From: an uncultured Methylococcaceae bacterium
GTDB lineage: Bacteria; Pseudomonadota; Gammaproteobacteria; Methylococcales; Methylomonadaceae
Reading direction: 5' to 3'
Assembly (NCBI GenBank): GCA_903944165.1
Contig: CAJAQT010000013.1
Coordinates: 1-61,116 of the forward strand
Length of the DNA: 61,116 nt
Of this stretch, positions 1 through 6,875 are shown in pieces. A program made the position numbers and the translations under genes. Below the pieces are notes generated by a model. That model made no database searches. It had not been told where the DNA came from and saw only the letters and a list, made by a program, of their open reading frames with translations. Each line of letters opens with the position of its first letter. Position 1 is the stretch's first letter.

Positions 1-72
1 CCCGTTTATCGTGACACCTATCGATTGATCTTAAAGATTTTTGAATGCACCAAGGATTTTAGTAAAGAATAA
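1..72 (+). pseudogene. Avd-like four-helix-bundle protein remnant (N-terminal part)
   Basis: Frame 1 is open from the window edge to a TAA at 70-72. It encodes a peptide containing YRDTYRLILKIFE and TKDFSKE. From memory this matches the N-terminal helix of the Avd-like/four-helix-bundle proteins often found beside reverse transcriptases and diversity-generating retroelements, where the text normally continues into EYKYTLGQ. Here the match stops at the codon for Glu 67-69, and Deg/HtrA-like sequence begins immediately in another frame. No reverse transcriptase or template repeat is visible nearby. The fragment is short, so the family call is a recognition judgement rather than a proof. The gene is either cut at this point or runs in from outside the window as a remnant. 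Confidence 0.45.
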
Positions 73-207
73 TCACGTTATTGATAAAGCCGATAAAATC
101 ATGGTCACCTTACATGACGGTCGCCAACTCAACGCGGAATTAATCGGCACCGAACCGGCATCCGATGTCGCCATCATTCGGGTTCCCGGCAATAATTTGA
201 AGCGAGT
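70..207 (+). pseudogene. Deg/HtrA serine protease remnant (protease-domain fragment)
   Basis: Frame 2 encodes NNHVIDKADKI followed by TLHDGRQLNAELIGT and SDVAIIRV. This is the stretch around the catalytic histidine and the following strands of DegP/DegQ-type periplasmic proteases. Only about 45 codons remain: there is no signal peptide, no catalytic serine motif (GNSGG) and no PDZ domain. The left boundary abuts the Avd-like scrap at about 69. On the right, homology stops near 205, where the IS91-type transposase takes over in frame 1. An ATG at 41 gives an open frame to 277, but that ORF joins unrelated pieces and should not be read as a gene. Confidence 0.6.
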
Positions 208-975
208 GGCGACGACAAAGCCCCCAATGCCAGCATCATCTTTCACGCGGCCAGTCCTCTCGATGCAGCCGCGATAGCCAAAGTACAAAGCGAAGTCAAA
301 CAACGCATCGTACGCGCCTTCGTCAAGCGCGGCCTGCTTGATGCCATTGCTGGAAAAGTCATGATCGATGCCCAACATGGCTGCGGTTTTTCAGTCGATG
401 CCAGTGTTTGTATAGGCAGTGACGATAGGGTAGGGCTAGAGCGGCTCCTGCGCTACTGTGCCAGACCCCCGTTTGCCATGGAGCGCCTACACTCCAAAGG
501 CAAAGATCATCTGCTCTACCATTGCCCCAAACCGCAGCCGGGTGGGAAGCAAGGCGACCTGGTGCTCACACCGCTAGAATTCATAGACAAGCTCGCCGCC
601 TTGGTGCCACCCCCCAGAACGCACCGGCATCGCTACTTCGGCGTGCTGGCTCCCAATTCACCCCTACGCGGTGCTGTGACCGCGCTGACATCGCACCCTG
701 AAGCAGCTCCCCCGTCACCGGCAGACCGGGAATTCCAGGCCGACACACCAGAAACGGCCAGGCGCTCACCAGCACGTTATCTATGGGCAGCGCTCATCGC
801 CCGTATTTATGAGGTTTTCCCCTTGATCTGTCTGCACTGTGGCGGGGAAATGCGCCTGATCGGGTTTGTCAATGAGGGTGCAGACATCAAAAAGATACTC
901 GATCATATCGGTGAACCCTCGGTGCCACCGAAGATCAGCCCTGATGTGCAGTTTGATCAAAGCGTGAATTGGTAA
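208..975 (+). mobile_element. IS91-family transposase, 5'-truncated
   Basis: Frame 1 is open from 196 to the TAA at 973-975. It encodes the C-terminal part of an IS91-type (Y2 rolling-circle) transposase. Recognisable segments are GFSVDASVCI, LERLLRYCARPPFAMERL, LTPLEFIDKLAALVPPPRTH, RHRYFGVLAPNSPLR and a late CLHCGGEMRLIGF zinc-binding motif. The catalytic Y2 region should lie in the N-terminal two thirds, and that part is largely missing, so the element is not autonomous. The usual ATG call at 361 is an internal Met. Base composition is visibly more GC-rich than the surrounding AT-rich genes, which fits recent acquisition. The noncoding 976-1085 tail is probably the element's 3' end, but no terminal motif could be assigned. 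Confidence 0.75.
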
Positions 976-1085
976 AGTTGGGTGAGGGTTTTTGACTCGC
1001 CCTGGGCAGGTTTGTGCCGATGAATTTTGAGGTTATGAATCGGGCCACAAAGGGCTGATTTTTGGTTCACAATGGGATCGGATGA

Positions 1086-1385
1086 GCGTGGCAAACGTTC
1101 GCACAGCGTACCAAAGCAGCGTTATCAGCCAAACGTGCCAGAGGTGAATCATTGGGGAATTTGAAAACATTGACGGCAGAGAACAGACAGAAAGCGGCTC
1201 AGACTACTAAAAATAATGCGTTAGTACGGAATGCTAAATATGAAAAAGTGGTGATGGATTATTACCGTGACACTTGTTACAAGATTGCTCAAACTCTGAC
1301 CGCATTGGGATTGCCAACGCCGAATGGCAGTCAACAATGGCAAGCGTTACAAGTGAAGCGGGTGATTGATCGTATCCAGTTACCC
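1086..1385 (+). pseudogene. Serine recombinase (resolvase/invertase) C-terminal remnant
   Basis: Frame 3 is open after a TGA at 1083-1085. It encodes RTKAALSAKRARGESLGN, the hinge of serine recombinases, then LTAENRQKAAQTTKN and a helix-turn-helix-like tail, IAQTLTALGLPTPNGSQQW. The catalytic N-terminal half with the active serine is gone, presumably removed by the IS91-side rearrangement. Homology fades near 1380, where the sequence enters the promoter of the downstream antitoxin. No stop codon separates the two, so a naive ORF call (GTG/TTG near 1152 to 1832) fuses this tail to the antitoxin. The fragment itself has no function in recombination. Confidence 0.65.
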
Positions 1386-1399
1386 CCTTACTTTAGTCC

Positions 1400-1439
1400 T
1401 ATCTTTAGAAAAGAAAATAACATACTATATCTAAAGATA
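1400..1439 (+). promoter_or_regulatory. Inverted-repeat operator and promoter of the Xre-RES toxin-antitoxin operon
   Basis: A perfect 10-bp inverted repeat, TATCTTTAGA (1400-1409) and TCTAAAGATA (1430-1439), has a 20-nt spacer, putting half-site centres 30 bp apart (about three helical turns). A partial third copy, CTTTAG, lies at 1391-1396. A -10-like TACTAT (1423-1428) lies in the spacer. The strong ribosome binding site AAGGAGG (1439-1445) follows directly and is well spaced from the ATG at 1452. Such palindromes in front of antitoxin genes are the usual binding sites for autorepression by the toxin-antitoxin complex; that this complex binds here is inferred. Confidence 0.65.
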
Positions 1440-1451
1440 AAGGAGGATTTT

Positions 1452-1832
1452 ATGCAAGCACTTACTGATAACGTTAACAAAACCCCAGATGCATCGCCAG
1501 TATTAACTAAGTCTGTTACTCGAGCCGCAGATTATTTAGGTATTTCTCGCACGAATATGACAAAAATACTTGGGTTAAGTCCAGCCTCTATTTCTCGATT
1601 ATACAGGGGCGAATATCAATTAAGCCAAGAGCGTAAAGAATGGGAATTTGCCTTGCTGTTAATTCGTGTTTTCCGTTCATTGGATTCTATTGTCGGTGAA
1701 CAATCTACTGCTCAAAAATGGCTTAAAAGCGAAAATATAAGTCTACGCGGTCGCCCAATTGAACTAATCTGCAAAATAGAAGGGTTAGTGCGTGTTTCAC
1801 AATACTTGGATGCCAATCGTGGTGTTATCTGA
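1452..1832 (+). CDS. Antitoxin of MbcA/ParS/Xre family (Xre-RES module)
   Basis: This is a 126-residue antitoxin expected to neutralise the RES toxin encoded directly downstream and to repress the operon. The N-terminal half holds a helix-turn-helix region, AADYLGISRTNMTKILGLS then ASISRLYRGEY. The C-terminal half is the MbcA/ParS toxin-binding domain, with ALLLIRVFRSLDSIVG and, near the end, RPIELICKIEGLVRVSQYLD. The ATG at 1452 is chosen because AAGGAGG sits just upstream at 1439-1445 and an operator palindrome precedes it. The longer frame from 1152 only adds a recombinase remnant. The stop at 1830-1832 overlaps the toxin start by 23 nt, implying coupled translation. Confidence 0.85.
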   Translation: MQALTDNVNKTPDASPVLTKSVTRAADYLGISRTNMTKILGLSPASISRLYRGEYQLSQERKEWEFALLLIRVFRSLDSIVGEQSTAQKWLKSENISLRGRPIELICKIEGLVRVSQYLDANRGVI

Positions 1833-2508
1833 AGAAGCATTCAGTTGGAAGTCATCCGCTTGGCGAATAATTGAAGCGCAACATATCGCATCAACTATGA
1901 AAATCGTAGACAACGCCGACGAGCAAGATTTGCTTGAGTTGCTGCTCGAAGAAAGTAAGCCAACACGAGCCGAAGCAACAAAACATCTTCATTATTTACT
2001 TGCTACGCCTTTTCGTTACAGTCCTTTAAGCGGAGGTTCAAGATTTCGCTCCGATACTGATGAAGGTGTTTTTTATGGTGCAGAATCTGTTCGTACTGCC
2101 AGTGCTGAATTAGGCTATTGGAGATGGAAGTTTCTTAATGATGCTATTGATTTGGACAAAATAAATCCTGTTGCTCACACTGCTTTTAAAGTTGAAATAA
2201 AAACATTGGCGGTTGATTTGCGGAAAGAACCCTTTAATGAGGATTCAAATTTATGGACGCATCCGACTGATTACAGTGCCACCCAAGCATTTGCTAAAAA
2301 TGCACGAAACGCTGAAATCGGTGCAATTATTTATAAATCTGTGCGCGACACTACTGATTCATGGTGCGTAGCTGTTCTTACTGCAACTGCCTTTGCTAAA
2401 AGTGAACCTGACCCACAAACCCAGACTTGGTGGCTTGCAGTTTATAAAAATCAGGTGATTTGGCGTAGAGATAAGGAATCAATAACATTCGATACCACAA
2501 AATGGTAG
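1810..2508 (+). CDS. RES-domain toxin (predicted NAD+-degrading phosphorylase)
   Basis: RES-family toxins inhibit growth by breaking down NAD+, and this protein is paired with the Xre-type antitoxin just upstream. The 232-residue product shows the expected landmarks: an Arg in a GGSRFRS motif at about residue 75, VFYGAE shortly after, TASAELGYWRW, and a C-terminal RRDKESI segment close to the end. The ATG at 1810 is preferred; another in-frame ATG at 1792 adds six residues. Both overlap the antitoxin gene in a different frame. Length is typical and no frameshift is seen, so the pair looks functional although it sits among broken genes. Assignment rests on motifs and gene pairing. Confidence 0.8.
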   Translation: MPIVVLSEEAFSWKSSAWRIIEAQHIASTMKIVDNADEQDLLELLLEESKPTRAEATKHLHYLLATPFRYSPLSGGSRFRSDTDEGVFYGAESVRTASAELGYWRWKFLNDAIDLDKINPVAHTAFKVEIKTLAVDLRKEPFNEDSNLWTHPTDYSATQAFAKNARNAEIGAIIYKSVRDTTDSWCVAVLTATAFAKSEPDPQTQTWWLAVYKNQVIWRRDKESITFDTTKW

Positions 2509-2563
2509 CGGCAGGTTTGATTATCCAAATTCGCTTTTTTCTAACATTTCAAAAAATTGATTT

Positions 2564-2626
2564 ATGACAACTAAAAAACAAACCACACAAACAATCCAAT
2601 ACGAAAAATTTGCAGAAGAAATGTAA
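2564..2626 (+). other. Truncated small ORF (20 codons), probable 5' end of a lost gene
   Basis: An ATG at 2564 opens a polar 20-residue peptide (MTTKKQTTQTIQYEKFAEEM) ending in TAA at 2624-2626. The composition looks like the start of a cytoplasmic protein rather than a complete one, and it stops exactly where the IS66-derived sequence begins. It may be the 5' end of an adjacent gene cut by the insertion. No family is recognisable. It is listed because it marks the breakpoint. Confidence 0.3.
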
Positions 2627-2649
2627 GCGACTAGTGCTACCGCCTATCC

Positions 2650-2985
2650 TTAATTTCCATCCTGTAATTTAGCATCTACCGACGCAACAGCAAACGGCAG
2701 TAACTCATCAATGCGACTATTAGGCCAGGTTGGTAGTTTTTCTAAGGTATCTTTCAGCCATTCGCTTGGATTTAAGCCATTTAGTTTGGCAGTACCGAGT
2801 AATGTTTGTATGGCGGCAGCTCGCTTGCCAGCACGCTCTGAGCCTACGAACATCCAATTTTTCTTTCCAATTGCAATAGGCCTAATGCAGTTTTCTACAG
2901 GATTGTTGTCAATAGGTAGATGTCCCGTTTCAGCATAGCGTATTAAAGCCGACCATCGTTTAACGGTATAGCCGATAGCTTTCAC
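2650..2985 (-). mobile_element. IS66-family transposase (TnpC) C-terminal fragment
   Basis: The minus strand encodes the C-terminal end of an IS66 TnpC transposase. It contains IDNNPVENCIRPIAIGKKNW, with the conserved late Glu of the DDE catalytic core, followed by FVGSERAGKRAAAIQTLLGT, AKLNGLNPSEWLKDTLEKL and RIDELLPFAV. The N-terminal zinc-finger/leucine-zipper region, the first two catalytic Asp residues and the tnpA/tnpB partners are absent, so this is a dead remnant. On its upstream side (near 2985-2990) it fuses directly into the reading frame of a SNF2-type helicase fragment on the same strand. Confidence 0.8.
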
Positions 2986-2989
2986 TGTC

Positions 2990-3625
2990 AAATAATGAAA
3001 ATGGCAGAATTGAGTAGTTATCTTTTCGTGGCCACTGTCCCTCTAAATCCGTTTCTTTAAGACAATGTCGTAAGCGTTCACCATCTAGCGCATGAAAATC
3101 CTCATCAAAACGTTTCATTTCCTTATGCCATTTCTGTTCTGCAACGAGAGCCTTTGGACAAATAATCAGCACCGAATTTATGTCCATTCGGGCTTTGAGT
3201 TCTTTGATAATTAAACCAGATTCGATTGTTTTACCCACGCCAACTTCGTCGGCAATTAGCAAACGTGGTCTGTCAGCACGAATGAGCTTTAAAACGGGAC
3301 GATACTGGTAGGGGACAAATTGAATGCGTCCAGAGTTCAAAGAATAAATACGGGAGTTGGACGGAGTTTGTAATTGCAACGCAGTGATTTTTGCTTTCAA
3401 TTCGTGGGCAGTTAAATTACGTCTGCTTTCAGCTTTATTTTCAATAGCGATAAGCTGACTTTGATAATAGGTAGCAAAAGCATTATCGACAAATACTTTG
3501 TAACGAGTTTCACCATGTGGCATCGGTAAAACTTCAAAAATTGGAAAGTCTTTATTTGGATTTGATTTTAAGGCAACTATTTGTTTTTCTTTGAAAATAG
3601 ACATTTTAATTTTCCCCTTTGCCAT
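2990..3625 (-). pseudogene. SNF2-type DEAD/DEAH helicase, N-terminal fragment truncated by IS66 sequence
   Basis: The ATG at 3623-3625 starts a protein with PYQYRPVLKLI, then the Walker A region LLIADEVGVGKTIESGLI and the motif Ia region LIICPKALVAEQKW. These are signatures of RapA/SNF2-like translocases such as those in restriction, DISARM-like and other defence loci. About 210 residues survive, then the frame enters IS66-derived sequence and stops at 2960. The DEAH box and the whole C-terminal helicase domain are missing. An intact version would be several times longer. The fragment suggests that a restriction or defence locus once stood here. An alternative Met lies eight codons downstream of the start. 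Confidence 0.65.
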
Positions 3626-3781
3626 TAAAAATTATACTTCAGATAAATCAATTCATCTGGAACCTGATTGTTCTCATTAGACTATTATATCTAGTTGGAC
3701 AAAAAATAAATGTGTAAAAAAAGCTCAGAAATTGTTTAAAAATAGGCCATTTCTGAACGGATAGACTTAGTGAATAGGGTT

Positions 3782-3920
3782 ACCAACTTAAAGATGTACA
3801 CAGTTAAGGGTTAAGCCGTTCGTGGTGAGCCTGTCGAACCATGAGCGGCTTAACCGTCCCTCCTTCGACAAGCTCAGGACGAACGGTCAAGCCTTGTTGA
3901 GTGTCCCGTGTTAAGTTGGT
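3782..3920. repeat. Nested palindromic repeat element (MITE/REP-like)
   Basis: Outer perfect 10-bp inverted repeats ACCAACTTAA (3782-3791) and TTAAGTTGGT (3911-3920) enclose an inner hairpin with a perfect 9-bp stem, GTTAAGCCG (3810-3818) and CGGCTTAAC (3846-3854). The loop of the inner hairpin carries TTCG...CGAA. A partly complementary inverted copy, CCTTCGACAAGCTCAGGACG (starting at 3863), follows. The inner GTGAGCCTGTCGAACCATGA type sequence is a palindromic repeat seen in many proteobacterial genomes (from memory). The outer repeats could be ends of a small non-autonomous element; no target duplication was evident. Confidence 0.55.
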
Positions 3921-3997
3921 GGCCGTGAATCGCTTTAAATTCAATATCGGTGTGGTAATAAATTCCGTTCCAAGTAATTTTATTTGCTAACTCATAG

Positions 3998-4017
3998 GTG
4001 CATAGGTCGCACTAGGC
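3998..4017 (+). repeat. Dispersed 20-base repeat, copy 1
   Basis: GTGCATAGGTCGCACTAGGC occurs here and again, with one mismatch, at 16091-16110. Both copies lie in noncoding stretches rich in palindromes, so this is probably part of a dispersed intergenic repeat family of this genome. Confidence 0.5.
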
Positions 4018-4197
4018 GTAAGCCGTTTTGCGACGCTTGAGGTTTACTCCTGTTCATCCACATAGCACGAGTCTTTACACAGGTTTTATCGCTTGTCATT
4101 TAGGTTCGTTCCCAAGTAGGCGCACACGGTGGCCTGTGAGGTTAAGTCTGCTCGTTAGCTTTGCCTGGTGTTGGTTAGCAGTATTGGATAGTTGGGG

Positions 4198-4224
4198 GCG
4201 GGGGAATCTGATAAAATCTCCCGC
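4198..4224 (+). promoter_or_regulatory. GC-rich leader hairpin upstream of rfbC, weakly ops/JUMPstart-like
   Basis: An 8-bp stem (one G-U pair) forms between GCGGGGGA (4198-4205) and TCTCCCGC (4217-4224) with an 11-nt loop. The 5' arm overlaps GGCGGGGGAAT, which resembles the GGCGGTAGNNT ops core that recruits RfaH, and a CAGTATTGGATAGTT stretch precedes it, as in JUMPstart leaders. Two core positions differ. An RfaH-like gene at 45065 makes the idea worth noting, but the site could equally be a simple attenuator hairpin. Confidence 0.25.
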
Positions 4225-4288
4225 TAATCTTTCTCACTAATAGAGGGGGGATTGTCTGTTTACAACTTTTTATTTTAATGAGGAAGAT

Positions 4289-4840
4289 ATGCAAGTTCAT
4301 AAAACAGAGTTACCTGGTGTGTTAATTATTGAGCCTAAAGTCTTTGGCGATGAGCGTGGTTATTTTATGGAAACATGGAGCCAGCCTCGCTATGCTGAAA
4401 ATGTTACCAGCGATTATTTTGTGCAAGATAATGTGTCTTTTTCCAGACAAGGCGTATTGCGTGGTTTGCATTATCAGCGGATAAATACTCAAGCCAAATT
4501 AGTGTATGTGTTAATGGGTGAGGTTTTTGATGTTGCGGTCGATGTGCGACTGGGGTCACCTACCTTTGGGCAATGGACGAGTGTGCTGTTATCTGCTGAA
4601 AATAAAAAACAATTTTTTGTCCCAGCGGGCTTTGCGCATGGCTTTTGTGTCACTTCTGAGACGGCATTATTTGCCTATAAATGCACGGATGTTTATAACC
4701 CACAAGCAGAATGCACGGTATTATGGAATGATCCGGCGCTGGCAATTCCTTGGCCAGCACAGCATCCTGAGTTATCAGCAAAAGATGCTCAAGGGACATT
4801 ATTAGCAGAGGTTGCGCACGCGCTATTGCCCCGTTTTTAA
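4289..4840 (+). CDS. rfbC: dTDP-4-dehydrorhamnose 3,5-epimerase
   Basis: RfbC/RmlC epimerises dTDP-4-keto-6-deoxyglucose at C3 and C5, the third step of dTDP-L-rhamnose synthesis in the cytoplasm. The 183-residue length is typical. The cupin fold signature is present: GVLRGLHYQ with the catalytic His near residue 60, VYVLMGEVFDVAVDVR, and FVPAGFAHGFCV. The ATG follows GAGGAAG at good spacing. It is the first gene of a four-gene rfb operon (C-B-D-A), 30 nt ahead of rfbB. It probably supplies rhamnose for LPS O-antigen or exopolysaccharide. The alternative symbol rmlC applies. Confidence 0.95.
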   Translation: MQVHKTELPGVLIIEPKVFGDERGYFMETWSQPRYAENVTSDYFVQDNVSFSRQGVLRGLHYQRINTQAKLVYVLMGEVFDVAVDVRLGSPTFGQWTSVLLSAENKKQFFVPAGFAHGFCVTSETALFAYKCTDVYNPQAECTVLWNDPALAIPWPAQHPELSAKDAQGTLLAEVAHALLPRF

Positions 4841-4870
4841 TTATAAAAATCAAACGATAAAGGTTTATTT

Positions 4871-5947
4871 ATGAAAGATGTTCTATTTGTGACGGGCGGT
4901 GCAGGTTTTATTGGTGCTAATTTTGTTTTAGATTGGTTGGCAACAAAAAATACCCCCGTGATTAATCTCGATTGTTTAACGTATGCGGGCAATATGGAAA
5001 ATTTAGCCTCTGTACACAATGACCCAAATCATATTTTTGTACAGGGCAGTATTACCGATGCAGAATTAGTCAATCAGTTATTTAATCGTTATCAGCCTTC
5101 TGCGGTCGTTAATTTTGCTGCTGAATCTCATGTGGATCGCTCGATTCATGCGCCAGAAGAGTTTATTCAAACCAATATTGTGGGTACTTTTCGATTGTTA
5201 GATGCGGCGCGTGGGTATTGGAGCAAGTTAAACGACGCGCACAAAACGCAGTTTAAATTTTTACATGTATCTACAGATGAAGTGTATGGGTCGTTAAAAA
5301 AAGAGGATCCTGCTTTTCGTGAAGATAAGCGTTACGAACCCAATAGCCCATATTCTGCAAGTAAAGCAGCAAGCGATCATTTAGTGCGTGCCTATCATCA
5401 TACTTATGGTTTGCCCGTGTTAACGACAAATTGTTCAAACAATTATGGTCCTTATCAATTTCCAGAAAAATTAATCCCCTTAATTATTGTTAATGCGTTA
5501 GCAGGTAATATTTTGCCAGTGTATGGCGATGGTCAACAAATCCGCGATTGGCTTTATGTTGGCGATCATTGTGCGGGGATTCGTTGTGTACTTGAGCGTG
5601 GTGTAGTGGGCGAAACATACAACATTGGTGGCTGGAATGAGATGGCTAATTTAGACATCGTACACACTATTTGTGACTTATTAGACGAAGCGCGGCCGCG
5701 TGAAGAGGGTAAATCCTACCGTGAACAAATCTCCTTTGTAACAGATAGACCGGGTCATGATCGTCGTTATGCCATTGATGCCAGTAAAATTGAACGAGAA
5801 CTTGGCTGGAAACCTAAAGAAACCTTTGCTACGGGTATTCGTAAAACTATCTTATGGTATTTAGAAAATGCCGAATGGATTGATAATGTTCAATCAGGTG
5901 TTTATCGTGATTGGTTAATCACTAATTATGCAGAGCGTGACGAATGA
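4871..5947 (+). CDS. rfbB: dTDP-glucose 4,6-dehydratase
   Basis: RfbB/RmlB is an extended short-chain dehydrogenase that converts dTDP-glucose to dTDP-4-keto-6-deoxyglucose with bound NAD+. The 358-residue protein starts with the Rossmann motif GGAGFIGANF. It carries STDEVYG, with the catalytic Thr-Asp-Glu, and YSASKAASD, with the YxxxK dyad. NNYGPYQFPEKLIPL and IRDWLYVGDHC are substrate-binding signatures of the family. Its last four bases (ATGA) overlap the start of rfbD, indicating translational coupling in the rhamnose operon. Confidence 0.96.
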   Translation: MKDVLFVTGGAGFIGANFVLDWLATKNTPVINLDCLTYAGNMENLASVHNDPNHIFVQGSITDAELVNQLFNRYQPSAVVNFAAESHVDRSIHAPEEFIQTNIVGTFRLLDAARGYWSKLNDAHKTQFKFLHVSTDEVYGSLKKEDPAFREDKRYEPNSPYSASKAASDHLVRAYHHTYGLPVLTTNCSNNYGPYQFPEKLIPLIIVNALAGNILPVYGDGQQIRDWLYVGDHCAGIRCVLERGVVGETYNIGGWNEMANLDIVHTICDLLDEARPREEGKSYREQISFVTDRPGHDRRYAIDASKIERELGWKPKETFATGIRKTILWYLENAEWIDNVQSGVYRDWLITNYAERDE

Positions 5948-6840
5948 AAATCTTGTTATTAGGTAAAAATGGTCAGGTGGGGTGGGAATTACAACGTGCT
6001 TTAGCGCCGTTGGGTGAGCTTATTGCTTTAGATCGTCAGCGTACCGCCAAGGGCTTAACTGGTGATTTATCTGATCTAGCTGGTTTAAAGGCGACTATTT
6101 TTGCGATTAAACCTGATGTCATTGTTAATGCAGCTGCGTATACCGCAGTTGATAAAGCTCAAGCAGAGGTGGTGTTGGCTAGAACTATCAATGCCTTAGC
6201 CTGTCAGGTGATTGCTGAAGCGGCAACAGAATTAGGTGCGTGGTGTATTCATTATTCAACCGATTATGTTTTTGATGGCACCGGGTGTGAGCCTTGGCAA
6301 GAAACGGATAGCACTCAACCCATTAATATTTACGGGTCAACAAAATTAGAAGGCGAGCATTTTATTCAGGCTTCTGGTTGCCAGCATTTGATTTTTAGAA
6401 CCAGTTGGGTGTACGCCGCACGTGGACAAAATTTTGCTAAAACCATGTTAAGGCTTGCCCAAGAACGTGATAGTTTACAGGTGATTGATGATCAAATTGG
6501 CGCGCCAACAGGTGCGGAATTAATTGCTGATGTCACGGCTCATGCGTTACGCGTTGCTTTAGTTAAACCTGAGGTGAGTGGTATTTATCATTTGGTTGCC
6601 AGTGGCGAGACGTCTTGGCATTGTTATGCTCAAGTTGTGTTAGACAGTGCACGTGAGTGTGATGTTAATATTTTAGTGGAGTCTTCGGCGGTTCATCCCA
6701 TTGCTACAAAAGCATATCCAACCCCTGCTAAACGTCCACATAATTCACGGTTGAATACAACTAAACTCACTCATACTTTTAATATTGTTTTACCCGCATG
6801 GGAAGTCGGTGTTAAACGTATGGTTATGGAATTATTTTAA
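5944..6840 (+). CDS. rfbD: dTDP-4-dehydrorhamnose reductase
   Basis: RfbD/RmlD reduces dTDP-4-keto-L-rhamnose to dTDP-L-rhamnose with NAD(P)H, the final step of the pathway. The 298-residue product shows the N-terminal nucleotide-binding motif GKNGQVGWEL, the NAAAYTAVDKAQ segment, YSTDYVFDG and the catalytic YGSTKLEGE. RTSWVYAARGQNFAKTML and IDDQIGAPTGAELIAD are typical of the family. It overlaps rfbB by four bases and is followed by rfbA after 35 nt. Confidence 0.95.
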   Translation: MKILLLGKNGQVGWELQRALAPLGELIALDRQRTAKGLTGDLSDLAGLKATIFAIKPDVIVNAAAYTAVDKAQAEVVLARTINALACQVIAEAATELGAWCIHYSTDYVFDGTGCEPWQETDSTQPINIYGSTKLEGEHFIQASGCQHLIFRTSWVYAARGQNFAKTMLRLAQERDSLQVIDDQIGAPTGAELIADVTAHALRVALVKPEVSGIYHLVASGETSWHCYAQVVLDSARECDVNILVESSAVHPIATKAYPTPAKRPHNSRLNTTKLTHTFNIVLPAWEVGVKRMVMELF

Positions 6841-6875
6841 AAACGTTTTATTTTTAATTTTAACGAGTCAATATT

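Larger units (their letters stand above)
3626..4288. other. Long intergenic region upstream of rfbC
   Basis: There is no convincing gene in these 663 bases. An open frame at 4028-4240 encodes a 70-residue, Arg/Ser-rich peptide without recognisable family and is rejected. The stretch contains a nested palindromic element (3782-3920), one copy of a dispersed 20-base repeat (3998-4017), a GC-rich hairpin (4198-4224) and presumably the promoter and leader of the dTDP-rhamnose operon. The ribosome binding site GAGGAAG precedes the rfbC ATG. Confidence 0.6.

Noticed and set aside
41-277. 78-residue ORF starting ATG at 41
   Set aside because: It joins a Deg/HtrA scrap to out-of-frame transposase DNA and is not a gene.
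4028-4240. 70-residue ORF before rfbC
   Set aside because: Arg/Ser-rich composition, no family resemblance, no ribosome binding site, and it overlaps the leader hairpin.
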